Shown in pieces: positions 28,176 through 37,720 of a stretch of DNA of 64,000 bases. The notes under the pieces were generated by a model. The model was not told where the DNA came from and did not search any database. It saw only the letters and a program-made list of their open reading frames with translations. A program made the position numbers and the translations under genes. The first letter of the stretch is position 1. Each line of letters begins with the position of its first letter. The stretch is from Agathobacter ruminis (lineage in GTDB: Bacteria; Bacillota; Clostridia; Lachnospirales; Lachnospiraceae): NCBI RefSeq assembly GCF_002735305.1, contig NZ_PDYG01000135.1, positions 1-64,000 on the forward strand, read 5' to 3'.

Positions 28176-31043
28176 ATGAAAAAGAAATTAGTCAGCATGA
28201 TGATGGTATGTGGCTTGGCGCTTGCAATATTTGCGAAGGTGCGTACCGAGGATCCACAGATGTCGGAGGTGACAGCAGAGGAAGAGATTCGTGAACCGGA
28301 AGAAGTGATTCGAAAGGAAGCGGATTTACAGACAATTATCAATGATGAGAAGACCATCTCGATAGATGTGAAGCGGTATGATGTGGAAGAGAATGAAGCA
28401 TCCTATGATGAAGAAACGCTTGCAATTATCGAGGACTTGAAGAATGCGGTGGAAACTCCGGAAGAAATTGAAAAAGCGATGCAGGAAAGCGACGAAGTGG
28501 AGCAAACCTTGCGCGCACAGAGGGAATCGGAGGCACAGATGTCAGAGGCAGGCGGCGTTCGCCTGATTCAGGCTGAAGTGCCGGAAGAAATGATGCGTCC
28601 ACTGAGAACCGAATATACGACCATTGCAAATAAGAATCTGATTCATGAGAGTCAGACACAAAAATGTAAAAGAGTATATGGTGTGGATGTGTCGCACTGG
28701 CAGGACCGCATCAATTGGACAAAAGCAAAGGCTGCGGGCGTACAGTTTGCAATTATTAAGGTTGGCGGCAGAAGTGTTTATGATGGCAGTCTTTATTATG
28801 ACAGTGAGTATTATCATAACATTGAAGGTGCGCATGAAGCCGGTGTAAAAATAGGTATTTATTTCTTTTCACAGGATATGAATACAACGGAGGCAAAGGC
28901 ATCTGCCAATTATGTAATCAACAAAATCGAACCGTATCGTTCGTTTATCACCTATCCTGTTTTTTATGATATGGAAGGAGAGGCAAACAGCGACTATCGT
29001 ATTTCAAAGGCGAATTTTACGAAGGCAGAACGCACGAAAGTATGGTGCACTTTCTGCGACACGATTAAGGCGGCCGGATATACGCCGGGCACATATTCGT
29101 CTTATTCGAGCTATTACGATTACAGCGCAAAAGACAAAAACGGACCATTCCCGATTGATTCAAAGGATGGCACGAGAGTCGATACGACATTATTTGAGCA
29201 AAAAGGATATTATATCTGGCTGGCGCGTTATTTTGACCGCACAGGTACCTCGAGAAAATATAATATGTGGCAATATTCGGAGAGCGGAACAGTCTCCGGA
29301 ATTGCGGGACATTTGACAGATCTGGATGTAGCATATATTCCGGTCAAACCGGGACAGGTGACCGGACTAAAACAGACCGCGAGCACGGAGGACAGCATCA
29401 CCTTTGAATGGAAGAGAGTGGATCTGGCCGACGGTTATTACTATCGCGTGACGGACAAAGCGGGAACCGTACTTTCTGCCGGAAAGACAGCAGATACTTC
29501 ATTGACGCTTACGAAATTAAACAAATCGGGCAATGCTCTGTTGCAGGCCGGAAGCACCTATCAGATTGCGGTGCGCGCATATTATGATGCCGCATATACA
29601 CTTGACGGCACGAATCTGTATGGCAAATATTCCGAGGTGCTGACAGCGACCACAAGACCTGCACAGGTGCAGAATCTTTCGAGTGCTTTGGAAAATATCA
29701 AATCGGACCGACTGACGCTTTCGTGGTCGAAGGTGACCGGTGCGAAGGGATATCAGATACGCCTTTGGGATGCGTCGAAGAGCGCATATGTGACATTGCA
29801 GGAGACCACTGCGACAACTGTTACACTGACAGGCTTAAAACCGCAGACGCGTTATGTTTATCGCGTGCGTGCCTATAATTATATCAATGGCAAGACCAAG
29901 ACCGTCGGATTATCATCCGAAAAATGTACTACATTTACCAAACCGGACACAATCAAACAGTTCCGGGTATTATCGAATTCGGCAACCGCAGTCAAACTTT
30001 CATGGTCTGCGCAGTCTGTAGATGCATATCAGTTGCTGGTTTATCGCGGTTCCACTTTGGAGCAGAAAATAATCATTGACAAGACGCAGACACAGGCGGT
30101 GGTCAGGGGACTTAAAAGCGGAACAGAATATACCTTTAAGATTCGCGGATACTTTGTGCCGGCAGGAGAGAGTGCGCGATGGTATGCAGTCTGTGTCGCA
30201 GCAAAGATGACGACCAAGCCGGCCCAGCCTGTTAAATTGACGGAAACCTCAGCGACGACGGGCAAGATTACGCTGGGATGGGAAAAAATAACAGGCGCGA
30301 CCCAATATCAGATCGCAGTCTATGATACCAAGACAGCGAAATATAAGACACTTGCATATACAACCAAGACTGCTTATACTGTCACCGGATTAAAATCCAA
30401 CAAGCGTTATCGCTATAAAGTGCGTGCTTATAAGACATATAATGGCACTCGCTATTATGGCGCATATTCGGCGGAATATGTGGCAGCAACAAAAGCTGCA
30501 AAATTGCAGAACCTGCGGGTGACGGACAGAACCGATCATTCTTTGACACTTACATGGTCAAAGGTGTCCGGCGCACAGGGCTACCAGGTGCTCGTATATG
30601 ATAAGAAGGATGTGCTGGTATTTAAAACCTTTGTCAAAACGACCGGATATACGGTGGAAAATCTGAATCCGGCATATGAATATCATTTCAAGGTGCGTGC
30701 CTACAAAAATGCAACCGATAAGAAAGTATACGGAGCATGCGGTGATTTGTTGAAATCCATTACAAAGCCGACGAAGGTGACGGGACTCGAGGCGACCGTA
30801 GAAGGTCAGCAACTGACACTCACATGGACAAAGACTGCGCGCACAAGCGGATATCGGATTTATCAATATGACCCGAACGCAAAAAAATCCACATTGATTG
30901 CCACAACTGCAGATCTGACATTTACCATCGACCGCCTGCAATCCGGCAAGGAATATCACTATCGCGTGGCGGCATATCGTACATTTGCAAAAAAGAATTA
31001 TATCGGCTCAGCGAGCAGCATTGTTTCTGTTACAGTTGAATAA
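28176..31043 (+). CDS. Secreted GH25 muramidase with fibronectin III repeats
   Basis: 955 residues. A signal-like N-terminus (1-22) precedes a very acidic region (about 25-150). The GH25 lysozyme domain (about 165-390) starts GVDVSHWQ with Asp171 and has the catalytic pair D265/E267 in FYDMEGE. It cleaves beta-1,4 bonds between MurNAc and GlcNAc. Six fibronectin type III modules follow (about 395-955), each starting with a K-P/R-P-x-V-type linker and a LSWSKV-like strand. Start at ATG 28176; the ribosome site is weak. No anchor is visible, so it may bind via the FN3 modules. Upstream of an L,D-transpeptidase gene by 37 bases, probably the same operon. Confidence 0.9.
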   Translation: MKKKLVSMMMVCGLALAIFAKVRTEDPQMSEVTAEEEIREPEEVIRKEADLQTIINDEKTISIDVKRYDVEENEASYDEETLAIIEDLKNAVETPEEIEKAMQESDEVEQTLRAQRESEAQMSEAGGVRLIQAEVPEEMMRPLRTEYTTIANKNLIHESQTQKCKRVYGVDVSHWQDRINWTKAKAAGVQFAIIKVGGRSVYDGSLYYDSEYYHNIEGAHEAGVKIGIYFFSQDMNTTEAKASANYVINKIEPYRSFITYPVFYDMEGEANSDYRISKANFTKAERTKVWCTFCDTIKAAGYTPGTYSSYSSYYDYSAKDKNGPFPIDSKDGTRVDTTLFEQKGYYIWLARYFDRTGTSRKYNMWQYSESGTVSGIAGHLTDLDVAYIPVKPGQVTGLKQTASTEDSITFEWKRVDLADGYYYRVTDKAGTVLSAGKTADTSLTLTKLNKSGNALLQAGSTYQIAVRAYYDAAYTLDGTNLYGKYSEVLTATTRPAQVQNLSSALENIKSDRLTLSWSKVTGAKGYQIRLWDASKSAYVTLQETTATTVTLTGLKPQTRYVYRVRAYNYINGKTKTVGLSSEKCTTFTKPDTIKQFRVLSNSATAVKLSWSAQSVDAYQLLVYRGSTLEQKIIIDKTQTQAVVRGLKSGTEYTFKIRGYFVPAGESARWYAVCVAAKMTTKPAQPVKLTETSATTGKITLGWEKITGATQYQIAVYDTKTAKYKTLAYTTKTAYTVTGLKSNKRYRYKVRAYKTYNGTRYYGAYSAEYVAATKAAKLQNLRVTDRTDHSLTLTWSKVSGAQGYQVLVYDKKDVLVFKTFVKTTGYTVENLNPAYEYHFKVRAYKNATDKKVYGACGDLLKSITKPTKVTGLEATVEGQQLTLTWTKTARTSGYRIYQYDPNAKKSTLIATTADLTFTIDRLQSGKEYHYRVAAYRTFAKKNYIGSASSIVSVTVE

Positions 31044-31080
31044 CCATATTCATATTCATTTCCGATAGGAGGCGATTATC

Positions 31081-32337
31081 ATGAAAGTGCATTTGAAACA
31101 AATCCTCTGGTCCGTATTATGCATGGGCTGCATATGCGCAGGGCTGCTTTTGAATGCGCCGGAGACTGTCAGAGCGGAGGATAACGGAGAACCGACCACA
31201 CAGACGGATCCGACAGACCCGACCGATCCGACCGATCCGACAGATCCAACTGATCCGGATGTGGAAGAGTTGCCGAGCGGACTGGTTCGCAAGGACAATC
31301 AACAGATTATGTATTACGATCCGCAGACACATCAGCCGGTGAAGAGCCGTCTGATGAAAATCACGGAAAATGGCACAGCGTATTATTTTTATTTTGACCG
31401 GAATGGGTATGCTTACCGAAACGGACTGCATCGTCTGACGGTCAGTGGCGTGGCTCGCTATTACTATTTTCTGCCAAACGGACATGCGTTTACCGGAGGA
31501 TTGCGCAGGATTCAGGCATCGGACGGAAACAAATATTATTATTGTTTTGATTCCAAAGGCCGGGCATATACCAGCCGTCTGCGCAAGCTCGTAATCAAAG
31601 GCAAAGCCTACTATTATTATTTCAAAGCAAACGGACGCGCGGTTACGAATCGGATTTATCCGGTCGTGCGAAGCGGCAAGAAATATTATCATTATTTCAA
31701 TCAATATGGCCGTGCCCTGACTTCTAAATGGAAGACCGTCGGCAAGAAACGCTATTATTTTGACAAATACGGCCGGGCGCTTGTCGGCCGCAAAAAAATC
31801 AACAAGAATTATTATTTCTTTAATTCAAAAGGCGTTTGTCAGACCGGATGGCACAAGACCGGCAAGAAATGGTATTATTATGACACAAAGAAATATAAGC
31901 AGAAATTTGCAAATAATGATCTGCATACCGCTGCAAAACGCATAGCCAAAAAGGAAAGCGAGACCGATTATTATATTGTAATCGATACCGATCATTGCTG
32001 GCTCTTTGTATTTAAAGGAAAAGCCGGCGACTGGAAGCCAATCCGATGTTGGCGATGCAGTCCGGGCAAACCGTCGACACCGACCGTGCTCGGGTATTAT
32101 AAAGTCGGAATCAAGGGATATTCCTTTGGACGCGGCTTCAGCTGTTATTATTACACGCAGATACTTGGTAATTATCTGATTCATTCCGGAACCTATCGTC
32201 AGGGCACGAGAACCTTGCTGGACGGACGAATCGGAGTCAAGATTTCGCACGGTTGCGTGCGTCTGGATATCGATCATGCAAAATGGATTTATGATACGAT
32301 TCCGACCCGCACACAGATTTATATTTATGATGAGTAA
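31081..32337 (+). CDS. L,D-transpeptidase (YkuD) with wall-binding repeats
   Basis: 418 residues. A signal peptide (1-30) is followed by a DPT tripeptide repeat (about 40-55). About nine aromatic repeats of 20 residues then follow (YYYF-x-x-NGRA type, about 75-275), as in choline- or glucan-binding wall proteins. The C-terminal YkuD domain (about 295-418) has the catalytic HGCVRL and the upstream IHSGTY histidine. It makes 3-3 peptide cross-links or attaches proteins to peptidoglycan. Start ATG 31081 has AGGAGGCG nine bases upstream. Overlaps the next gene by a few bases. Confidence 0.93.
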   Translation: MKVHLKQILWSVLCMGCICAGLLLNAPETVRAEDNGEPTTQTDPTDPTDPTDPTDPTDPDVEELPSGLVRKDNQQIMYYDPQTHQPVKSRLMKITENGTAYYFYFDRNGYAYRNGLHRLTVSGVARYYYFLPNGHAFTGGLRRIQASDGNKYYYCFDSKGRAYTSRLRKLVIKGKAYYYYFKANGRAVTNRIYPVVRSGKKYYHYFNQYGRALTSKWKTVGKKRYYFDKYGRALVGRKKINKNYYFFNSKGVCQTGWHKTGKKWYYYDTKKYKQKFANNDLHTAAKRIAKKESETDYYIVIDTDHCWLFVFKGKAGDWKPIRCWRCSPGKPSTPTVLGYYKVGIKGYSFGRGFSCYYYTQILGNYLIHSGTYRQGTRTLLDGRIGVKISHGCVRLDIDHAKWIYDTIPTRTQIYIYDE

Positions 32338-35041
32338 TTCAAAAAGAATCGCAATTTTATTAATGGCGGCAGTGTCGCTCTCTGATCTGCCTGTTTCGAC
32401 CGAATGTTATGCATTTGAAACGGAGCAGACGGATCAGGGGGATACTGCGGCCATTTTTGATTATGTACCGATCGATGTGGACCCGGAAGGTGCGGAATAT
32501 GAGGGCTCTCTTTCGGATGCAGTGGAGTCTGATTCGTTTTTCGAATTGTCCTCCACACAATTCAATGCGGCTTATGCGGCAACCTATCCGTCGGGCGATG
32601 CACTTGCGTATCTGACCGGCAAATATCCGTCCACGCGATTGCAGTTTTCCGGAAGCTGCTGGGCATTTGCGGCAGTGGCAAATATCGAATTTTCCGGTAT
32701 CACAAACGGCGTGATTAAGACAGGAAAGTCAACCGATCTCAGCGAATATGCCTTTGGATATTATGCAACACATTTTGTGGAAGACCCGCTCGGCGGCACA
32801 AAGGGAGACAATTATCGCTTTACGAATTCATCCTGGTATGCTGCCGGCCACAATTCCAATTTTACGATGCATACCATGAATCAGTGGCTTGCTGCGACAA
32901 CCGCTCAGAAGGTGCCGACGCCGGATGATCTGAATGCGGGCGTGGATAAAAGCAAGGCGTACGACAATGATTATCTGGTCACAGATGTACGCATCTTAAA
33001 TATCCTCGATGACCCAAAGGCGGTCAAAGCCGCCATTCTTTCCAACGGCAGCGTATCGGTCAGCTATCACCAGGGGGCGGACGCGAATGCCTACAACAGC
33101 AAATATAACAGTTATTATTGTTCACAGAATCTGGGAATCGACCATGAAGCTGTAATCGTAGGCTGGGATGACAATTTTTCTACCGGCAAATTCAACAAGA
33201 AGCCGGCAAAGAAAGGTGCATGGCTGGTGCGAAACAGCTGGTCAAACAAATCGGTTTATTCGAACCAGAGTTATTTCTGGATGTCCTACTGTGACAAATC
33301 GCTTCACTGGCAGGCATTTTCCTACTCGGTTGCGCCGGCCACGGATTATGATCACAATTATCAATATGATGGGACCAATTGTGCGACTGCCGGCCACTTT
33401 GGCTCAAGAGCAGCAGAGCCGGTCTCAGTCAATGCGCCAAAATCTGCCAATGTATTCAAGGCGAAGGGACGGACGGAAGCGGAGATGCTCTCGGCAGTGA
33501 ATTTGACCTTTACCGATGTGACGGATTTGAATTACAGGATTGAAATTTATGTGAATCCGACCGACTCGTCCAATCCGACCGGCGGCAGGCTGGTGTCCTC
33601 AGCCACGACGACCGGTAAGACCAGCTATGCAGGCATTTATACGATTCCTCTAAAGAATCCTGTAATTCTCAATCACGGGGATTCCTTTGCCGTTGTTGTA
33701 ACCGCATGGAAAAAAGATGGAACGAGATATTATTATTATCAGCCGGATCGTGAGAGCCTCTATACCGGATGGGCCGGAATGACAGGTTCGGTTGCCGTTC
33801 CGAATGACAGCAGCTATCTGTATGACGGAACAGACTGGAATGAACTTACCGTAGAAGAGCTGCCGGATACCAAATATGGCAATTTGCGCATCAAGGCATT
33901 TACAAGTGATTACAGCTTAAATGGTGCGCCGGCAGCCGTTCGACTTTCGCAGACTTCGTTAAATCTGAACAAAGGTGCAAAGGCAACACTCTCTGCGGTG
34001 GTAACGCCAAAGAATGCGATCAATTTCAGCAAAATCAAATGGACCAGTTCCAATAATAGCATCGCTACCGTTTCGAACGGAACCATCACCGGAAAGGTGG
34101 CCGGGACCGCAAAAATTACAGCGCAGGCGCTCGACAAAAACGGTCAGGCGATTCCGGGTGTGAAGGCAGTTTGCAATGTGCGCGTCTGCATTCCGGTATC
34201 CAAAATTACACTTTCGGAAGATGTGATGACATTCCGTGTCAATGAGACACGCAGTTTGAAAGCAATCATTGCACCGACCAATGCGACCTTAAAGACTGTG
34301 ACATGGACGACTTCGGATAACTATGTTGCCAAGGTCGATGCAAAGGGAAGAGTGACCGGTGTCGGTCAGGGAACTGCGGTCATCACTGCAAAATGCGGAG
34401 GCAAGACGGTCAAATGCAAAGTCCAGATCCGAAGTCTTTACGATCCGATTGTGGTACAGGCATCGGCAACGACAAACCGGATCAACCTCAAATGGAATCC
34501 GGTCAATCTGAATTTCATCGATGGATATGAAATCTGTTATGCGCCTTCTGCCAACGGCGATTATGTCTGCCAGAAGTATGTGGCAGGTGTCCGTAGCCGT
34601 TCGTACAGCATCACGGAAGTGGTGCGTGCCGATGGTGTGCGCGAAAAAATCAAGCCGGGCAAAACCTATTATTTTGCGGTATGTTCCGCATTTTGGCAAG
34701 GAAGTACACTGCTGTTTTATCCGACACTTGCGAGCAAAACAAAAGCGGTGACAAAACCGGCGAAAGTCACAGGACTTCAAAAAGTCAAAACGACACGCAC
34801 TTCAATCAAACTAAAATGGAAAAAATCTTCCGGTGCAACCGGATATTATGTATATGTCGCGACATCCAAGAATGGAAAATACAAAAAGGTGGCGACACTC
34901 AAAGGCTGTTCGAAGACAGCATATACCTATAAAAAACTCAAATCGCGCAAGAAATACTATTTCAAGATTGTGGCCTACAAGACAGGGAATCAGACCTATC
35001 GAGCGGCCGCAAGCAAGGCAATTGCAATTCGCACAAAATGA
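32327..35041 (+). CDS. Secreted papain-like (C1) protease with Ig-like and FN3 domains
   Basis: 904 residues from ATG 32327 (32330 is equally possible). The start lies inside the end of the transpeptidase gene, pointing to translational coupling. Signal peptide about 1-29. The C1A domain has Cys111 in FSGSCWAF, a later His in HEAVIVGW, and Asn in WLVRNSWS, followed by the same beta-sandwich seen in its paralogue at 19678. Two BIG2 Ig-like domains (about 540-705) and about two FN3 modules (about 710-904) replace the InlB repeats. Extracellular proteolysis or processing of surface proteins is expected. No membrane anchor is seen. Confidence 0.88.
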   Translation: MMSNSKRIAILLMAAVSLSDLPVSTECYAFETEQTDQGDTAAIFDYVPIDVDPEGAEYEGSLSDAVESDSFFELSSTQFNAAYAATYPSGDALAYLTGKYPSTRLQFSGSCWAFAAVANIEFSGITNGVIKTGKSTDLSEYAFGYYATHFVEDPLGGTKGDNYRFTNSSWYAAGHNSNFTMHTMNQWLAATTAQKVPTPDDLNAGVDKSKAYDNDYLVTDVRILNILDDPKAVKAAILSNGSVSVSYHQGADANAYNSKYNSYYCSQNLGIDHEAVIVGWDDNFSTGKFNKKPAKKGAWLVRNSWSNKSVYSNQSYFWMSYCDKSLHWQAFSYSVAPATDYDHNYQYDGTNCATAGHFGSRAAEPVSVNAPKSANVFKAKGRTEAEMLSAVNLTFTDVTDLNYRIEIYVNPTDSSNPTGGRLVSSATTTGKTSYAGIYTIPLKNPVILNHGDSFAVVVTAWKKDGTRYYYYQPDRESLYTGWAGMTGSVAVPNDSSYLYDGTDWNELTVEELPDTKYGNLRIKAFTSDYSLNGAPAAVRLSQTSLNLNKGAKATLSAVVTPKNAINFSKIKWTSSNNSIATVSNGTITGKVAGTAKITAQALDKNGQAIPGVKAVCNVRVCIPVSKITLSEDVMTFRVNETRSLKAIIAPTNATLKTVTWTTSDNYVAKVDAKGRVTGVGQGTAVITAKCGGKTVKCKVQIRSLYDPIVVQASATTNRINLKWNPVNLNFIDGYEICYAPSANGDYVCQKYVAGVRSRSYSITEVVRADGVREKIKPGKTYYFAVCSAFWQGSTLLFYPTLASKTKAVTKPAKVTGLQKVKTTRTSIKLKWKKSSGATGYYVYVATSKNGKYKKVATLKGCSKTAYTYKKLKSRKKYYFKIVAYKTGNQTYRAAASKAIAIRTK

Positions 35042-35045
35042 CGAC

Positions 35046-35074
35046 TTGCACCAAAAAGTGCAATTCGCTATACT
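35046..35074 (+). promoter_or_regulatory. Promoter giving a leaderless ABC transcript
   Basis: TTGCAC (35046-35051), 17-base spacer and TATACT (35069-35074). Only six bases separate the -10 from the ATG at 35081, so transcription should start at or next to the start codon, and no ribosome site is present. Confidence 0.55.
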
Positions 35075-35080
35075 TATTTT

Positions 35081-35707
35081 ATGATTCAGATTAGTGAAAT
35101 AAAAAAGAGCTATGGAAAACAGTTGATTTTGGATGGCATTTCATTCGAGGCACAGCCGGGCGAATGTGTTGCCGTCATTGGCCGCAATGGTTGCGGAAAA
35201 TCAACACTGATGCAGATCCTGGCGGGAATAGAGCCGCCGGACAGTGGCGAATTGAATTATTATCATCGCAATCCGCGCAAAGATCCGAAAGTATTTCGGG
35301 AATTGTGCGGATATGTTCCGCAATCGAATCCTTTGATGGAAGAGTTGAGCGTGCGGGACAATCTCAAATTGTTCGGAGCAAATCCGGCAATTGTGGAAGA
35401 TGAATTGCTTCGTCCGTTTGAACTTGCACCGATTTTGAACAAGCCGGTCGGCAAACTGTCGGGTGGCATGAAACGTCGTGTGGCAATTGCATGCGCGGTA
35501 CATCATATCCCTTCTATTTTATTTATGGATGAGCCGACGACCGCGCTGGATATTTATTTCAAACAATCCATCCACGAATGGATGCGTCAGTATCAAAAGA
35601 TGGGGGGCATTTTGATTATGTCCACGCATGAAGATGCGGAAATCAGCCTTTGCGGAACACATGTGTTCATTGAAAATGGGAAGGCGACTACAAATCATAT
35701 TCATTAA
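35081..35707 (+). CDS. ABC transporter ATP-binding protein
   Basis: 208 residues, a single nucleotide-binding domain. Walker A is GRNGCGKST (about 34-42), Q-loop VPQSNPL, signature LSGGMKRRVA (about 127-136), Walker B ILFMDEPTTALD, and the switch His in STHEDAE. Short ATPases of this type usually serve small exporters or resistance pumps, but no permease gene is adjacent, so the partner must be elsewhere or the protein acts alone. The start is the ATG at 35081, at or near the predicted transcript 5-prime end. Confidence 0.9.
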   Translation: MIQISEIKKSYGKQLILDGISFEAQPGECVAVIGRNGCGKSTLMQILAGIEPPDSGELNYYHRNPRKDPKVFRELCGYVPQSNPLMEELSVRDNLKLFGANPAIVEDELLRPFELAPILNKPVGKLSGGMKRRVAIACAVHHIPSILFMDEPTTALDIYFKQSIHEWMRQYQKMGGILIMSTHEDAEISLCGTHVFIENGKATTNHIH

Positions 35708-35722
35708 GGAGACAGAAAGAAA

Positions 35723-35851
35723 ATGGAAAGAAAATTTGATCCTATGACAGGGGAACCGATTACACAGCCGAAGCGTCTGGTTTGTCTGTTTGGATGCGGT
35801 GGCAACCGTTCCCGCAGCCGCCGTTGGCGCGTACGGCTTTGGAGAATCTAA
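35723..35851 (+). pseudogene. Small 42-residue gene, probably truncated by a repeat
   Basis: Starts MERKFDPMTGEPITQPKRL with GGAGACAGAAAG upstream, then becomes arginine-rich where it enters the repeat copy at 35825 and stops at TAA 35849. A Gly/Arg-rich tail (GGGGGRGQGGRRGMQGGG) is readable in another frame downstream to about 35990. I infer an original small protein split by the repeat; it is equally possible that only the short frame is real. Function not recognised. The rest of 35852-36063 holds the repeat and the pyrC promoter. Confidence 0.4.
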
Positions 35852-35945
35852 GCTTCCGCGCCTATTGTGTCCTGACCGACTGGCAGGCGGCGTCAGGGCC
35901 GAAGACCCGGTCGACACCAGTGGCGGGGGCGGGGGAAGAGGACAG
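35825..35945 (+). repeat. Isolated copy of the 27-kb repeat module
   Basis: GAGAATCTAAGC at 35842-35853, followed by a TGTGTCCTGACCG / GGCAGGCGGCG series, matches the right arm of the 27.3-28.1 kb cluster (27966-28040) at about 65-70 percent by eye. Confidence 0.55.
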
Positions 35946-36024
35946 GGAGGCCGAAGGGGAATGCAGGGCGGAGGGAAAATGTATGAAATGAAGCCCTTGT
36001 ATTTATTTTGTGGTCGAAAAGCAG

Positions 36025-36030
36025 TATAAT
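36025..36030 (+). promoter_or_regulatory. -10 element of the pyrC promoter
   Basis: A perfect TATAAT, 33 bases before the pyrC start; the -35 is poor (TTATTT with a 16-base spacer). No pyrimidine-type attenuator was seen. Confidence 0.45.
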
Positions 36031-36063
36031 GGGCAGTGATGTTGAACAAAACGGAGGAAGCCT

Positions 36064-37353
36064 ATGTTAGTGATTAGAAGCGCAAGAGTCATGGATCCGG
36101 AAACGAATCTGGATGAAGTCATGGATGTGATGATTGCAGAGGATGGAACCATTGCGGAGATGGGAAAGGGATTGGCGGAATCCGTGGATCCGGAGCAGGT
36201 GCAAATGATTGAGGGTGCGGGAAAGATTCTTGCACCGGGATTTGTCGATGTGCATGTGCACTTTCGTGATCCGGGACTGACATATAAAGAGGATATTGTG
36301 ACGGGTGCTGCGGCAGCGGCAGCCGGTGGATATACAACTGTGGTATGCATGGCAAATACAAAGCCGACAATCGATTGCGTGGAAGTATTTGAGGAAGTAG
36401 CAATGCGTGAGCAAAAGCTTCCGATTCATGTATTGCAGGCAGCCAATGTTACCATGGGAATGCAGGGAAAAACACTGACCGACATGAAGGCACTGCATCG
36501 GGCAGGAGCAGTCGGTTTTACGGATGATGGTGTTCCGGTGATGGATGAGAAACTCTTTACAGAGGCACTGCGTGTGTGTAAAGAACTCGATGTTCCGATA
36601 TCGGTGCACGAGGAAGATCCCAAATATATCTGCAGCGCCGGCGTGAATCAGGGCACTGTGTCTGAACAGCTGGGGCTCGGCGGAGCATCCGCTGAGGCCG
36701 AAACAGCAATGGTAAAGCGCGATATTGCGCTGAATGAAACAATCGGTGCGAAACTGGATATTCAGCACATTTCGAGTGCCGAAACAGTGAAGCTTTTGCG
36801 GGATGCAAAGGCGAGAGGCATTCGCGTATACGGCGAGGTGACTCCGCAGCATCTGGCTGCGACAGAGGAACTGGTGCTCGAACGCGGCGCATTGGCCCGT
36901 GTGAACCCGCCTCTGCGTACAGAAGCAGATCGCAAGGCGTTACTTCGTGGACTGGCGGATGGCACGATTGATATGATTGCAACTGATCATGCGCCACACA
37001 GTGCAGAAGAAAAAGCCAGACCGATTGCAGAGGCTCCGAGTGGTATGATCGGACTCGAAACAGCATTGGGACTGGTGATGACTTATGCCGTGCGCAGCAA
37101 GGAAGCAGAGCTGATGCAGGTTCTGCGTGCATTGACCTGCAATCCGGCAAAGCTGTACGGCCTGGAGGCCGGTCGCATCCAAAAAGGCAAGTCTGCAGAC
37201 CTCGTATTGTTTGATCCGGAGTGCAAGTGGACCGTGCCGCAGACCTTTGCTTCCAAAGCGACCAATTCTCCGTTTATCGGAATGGAGCTATACGGAAAAG
37301 TATGTATGACAATCTGCAATGGACAGATTGTATATCAGGAAGGCGAGAAATAA
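36064..37353 (+). CDS. pyrC: Dihydroorotase
   Basis: 429 residues, class I length. Closes carbamoyl aspartate to dihydroorotate in pyrimidine synthesis. Metal ligands are in VDVHVHFRDPG (about 57-67), the ISVHEEDP and QHISSAE histidines, and the Asp of IATDHAPH (about 307). The late motif PAKLYGLEAGRIQKGKSADLVLFDP fits the amidohydrolase C-terminal sandwich. Start ATG 36064 follows GGAGGAAGCCT. No other pyr genes are nearby; a zinc-ribbon protein follows after two bases. Confidence 0.95.
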   Translation: MLVIRSARVMDPETNLDEVMDVMIAEDGTIAEMGKGLAESVDPEQVQMIEGAGKILAPGFVDVHVHFRDPGLTYKEDIVTGAAAAAAGGYTTVVCMANTKPTIDCVEVFEEVAMREQKLPIHVLQAANVTMGMQGKTLTDMKALHRAGAVGFTDDGVPVMDEKLFTEALRVCKELDVPISVHEEDPKYICSAGVNQGTVSEQLGLGGASAEAETAMVKRDIALNETIGAKLDIQHISSAETVKLLRDAKARGIRVYGEVTPQHLAATEELVLERGALARVNPPLRTEADRKALLRGLADGTIDMIATDHAPHSAEEKARPIAEAPSGMIGLETALGLVMTYAVRSKEAELMQVLRALTCNPAKLYGLEAGRIQKGKSADLVLFDPECKWTVPQTFASKATNSPFIGMELYGKVCMTICNGQIVYQEGEK

Positions 37354-37355
37354 TC

Positions 37356-37583
37356 ATGGAATCAATGGAAGAATTATTTGATATTCAGGATTGCCCGCTC
37401 TGTGACGGCGGTGCATTGCTGGAGGAAGAGTGCAATTGCGGATATTATGTGATGTGTCTGGATTGCGGATGCCATACTGTCACAATCGATTTTAAAAATG
37501 AAGAGCAGCGCAGAGATGCTGCCGGACGCGCAATTGATTTGTGGAATGCCGGAAAAGTAATTTCTAGCAGTCCGGGGGAATAA
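37356..37583 (+). CDS. Lar-like zinc-ribbon protein
   Basis: 75 residues. Two CxxC-type pairs (CPLCDG, then CLDCGC with an intervening CNC) form a zinc ribbon, followed by AAGRAIDLWNAG, the hallmark A-I-x-x-W-N end of the restriction-alleviation (Lar) family. Many chromosomal members have unknown roles, so this does not prove anti-restriction activity. It starts two bases after pyrC and is probably co-transcribed. Confidence 0.72.
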   Translation: MESMEELFDIQDCPLCDGGALLEEECNCGYYVMCLDCGCHTVTIDFKNEEQRRDAAGRAIDLWNAGKVISSSPGE

Positions 37584-37720
37584 CTATTTCATTTATGGTA
37601 TAGTAATTATAGAAAGTGTGTGTTATAGTATCTAGTGCTCTAAAATTTTAACAAAAGGGAAGCTGATGGATACAAAATAGATAAATCAAGTGATATAAGA
37701 TAAGGAAAAAGGACGATATC

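Noticed and set aside
37584-37720. Riboswitch or small RNA before the basic-protein gene
   Set aside because: AT-rich with TATAGT-like boxes, but no conserved fold recognised.
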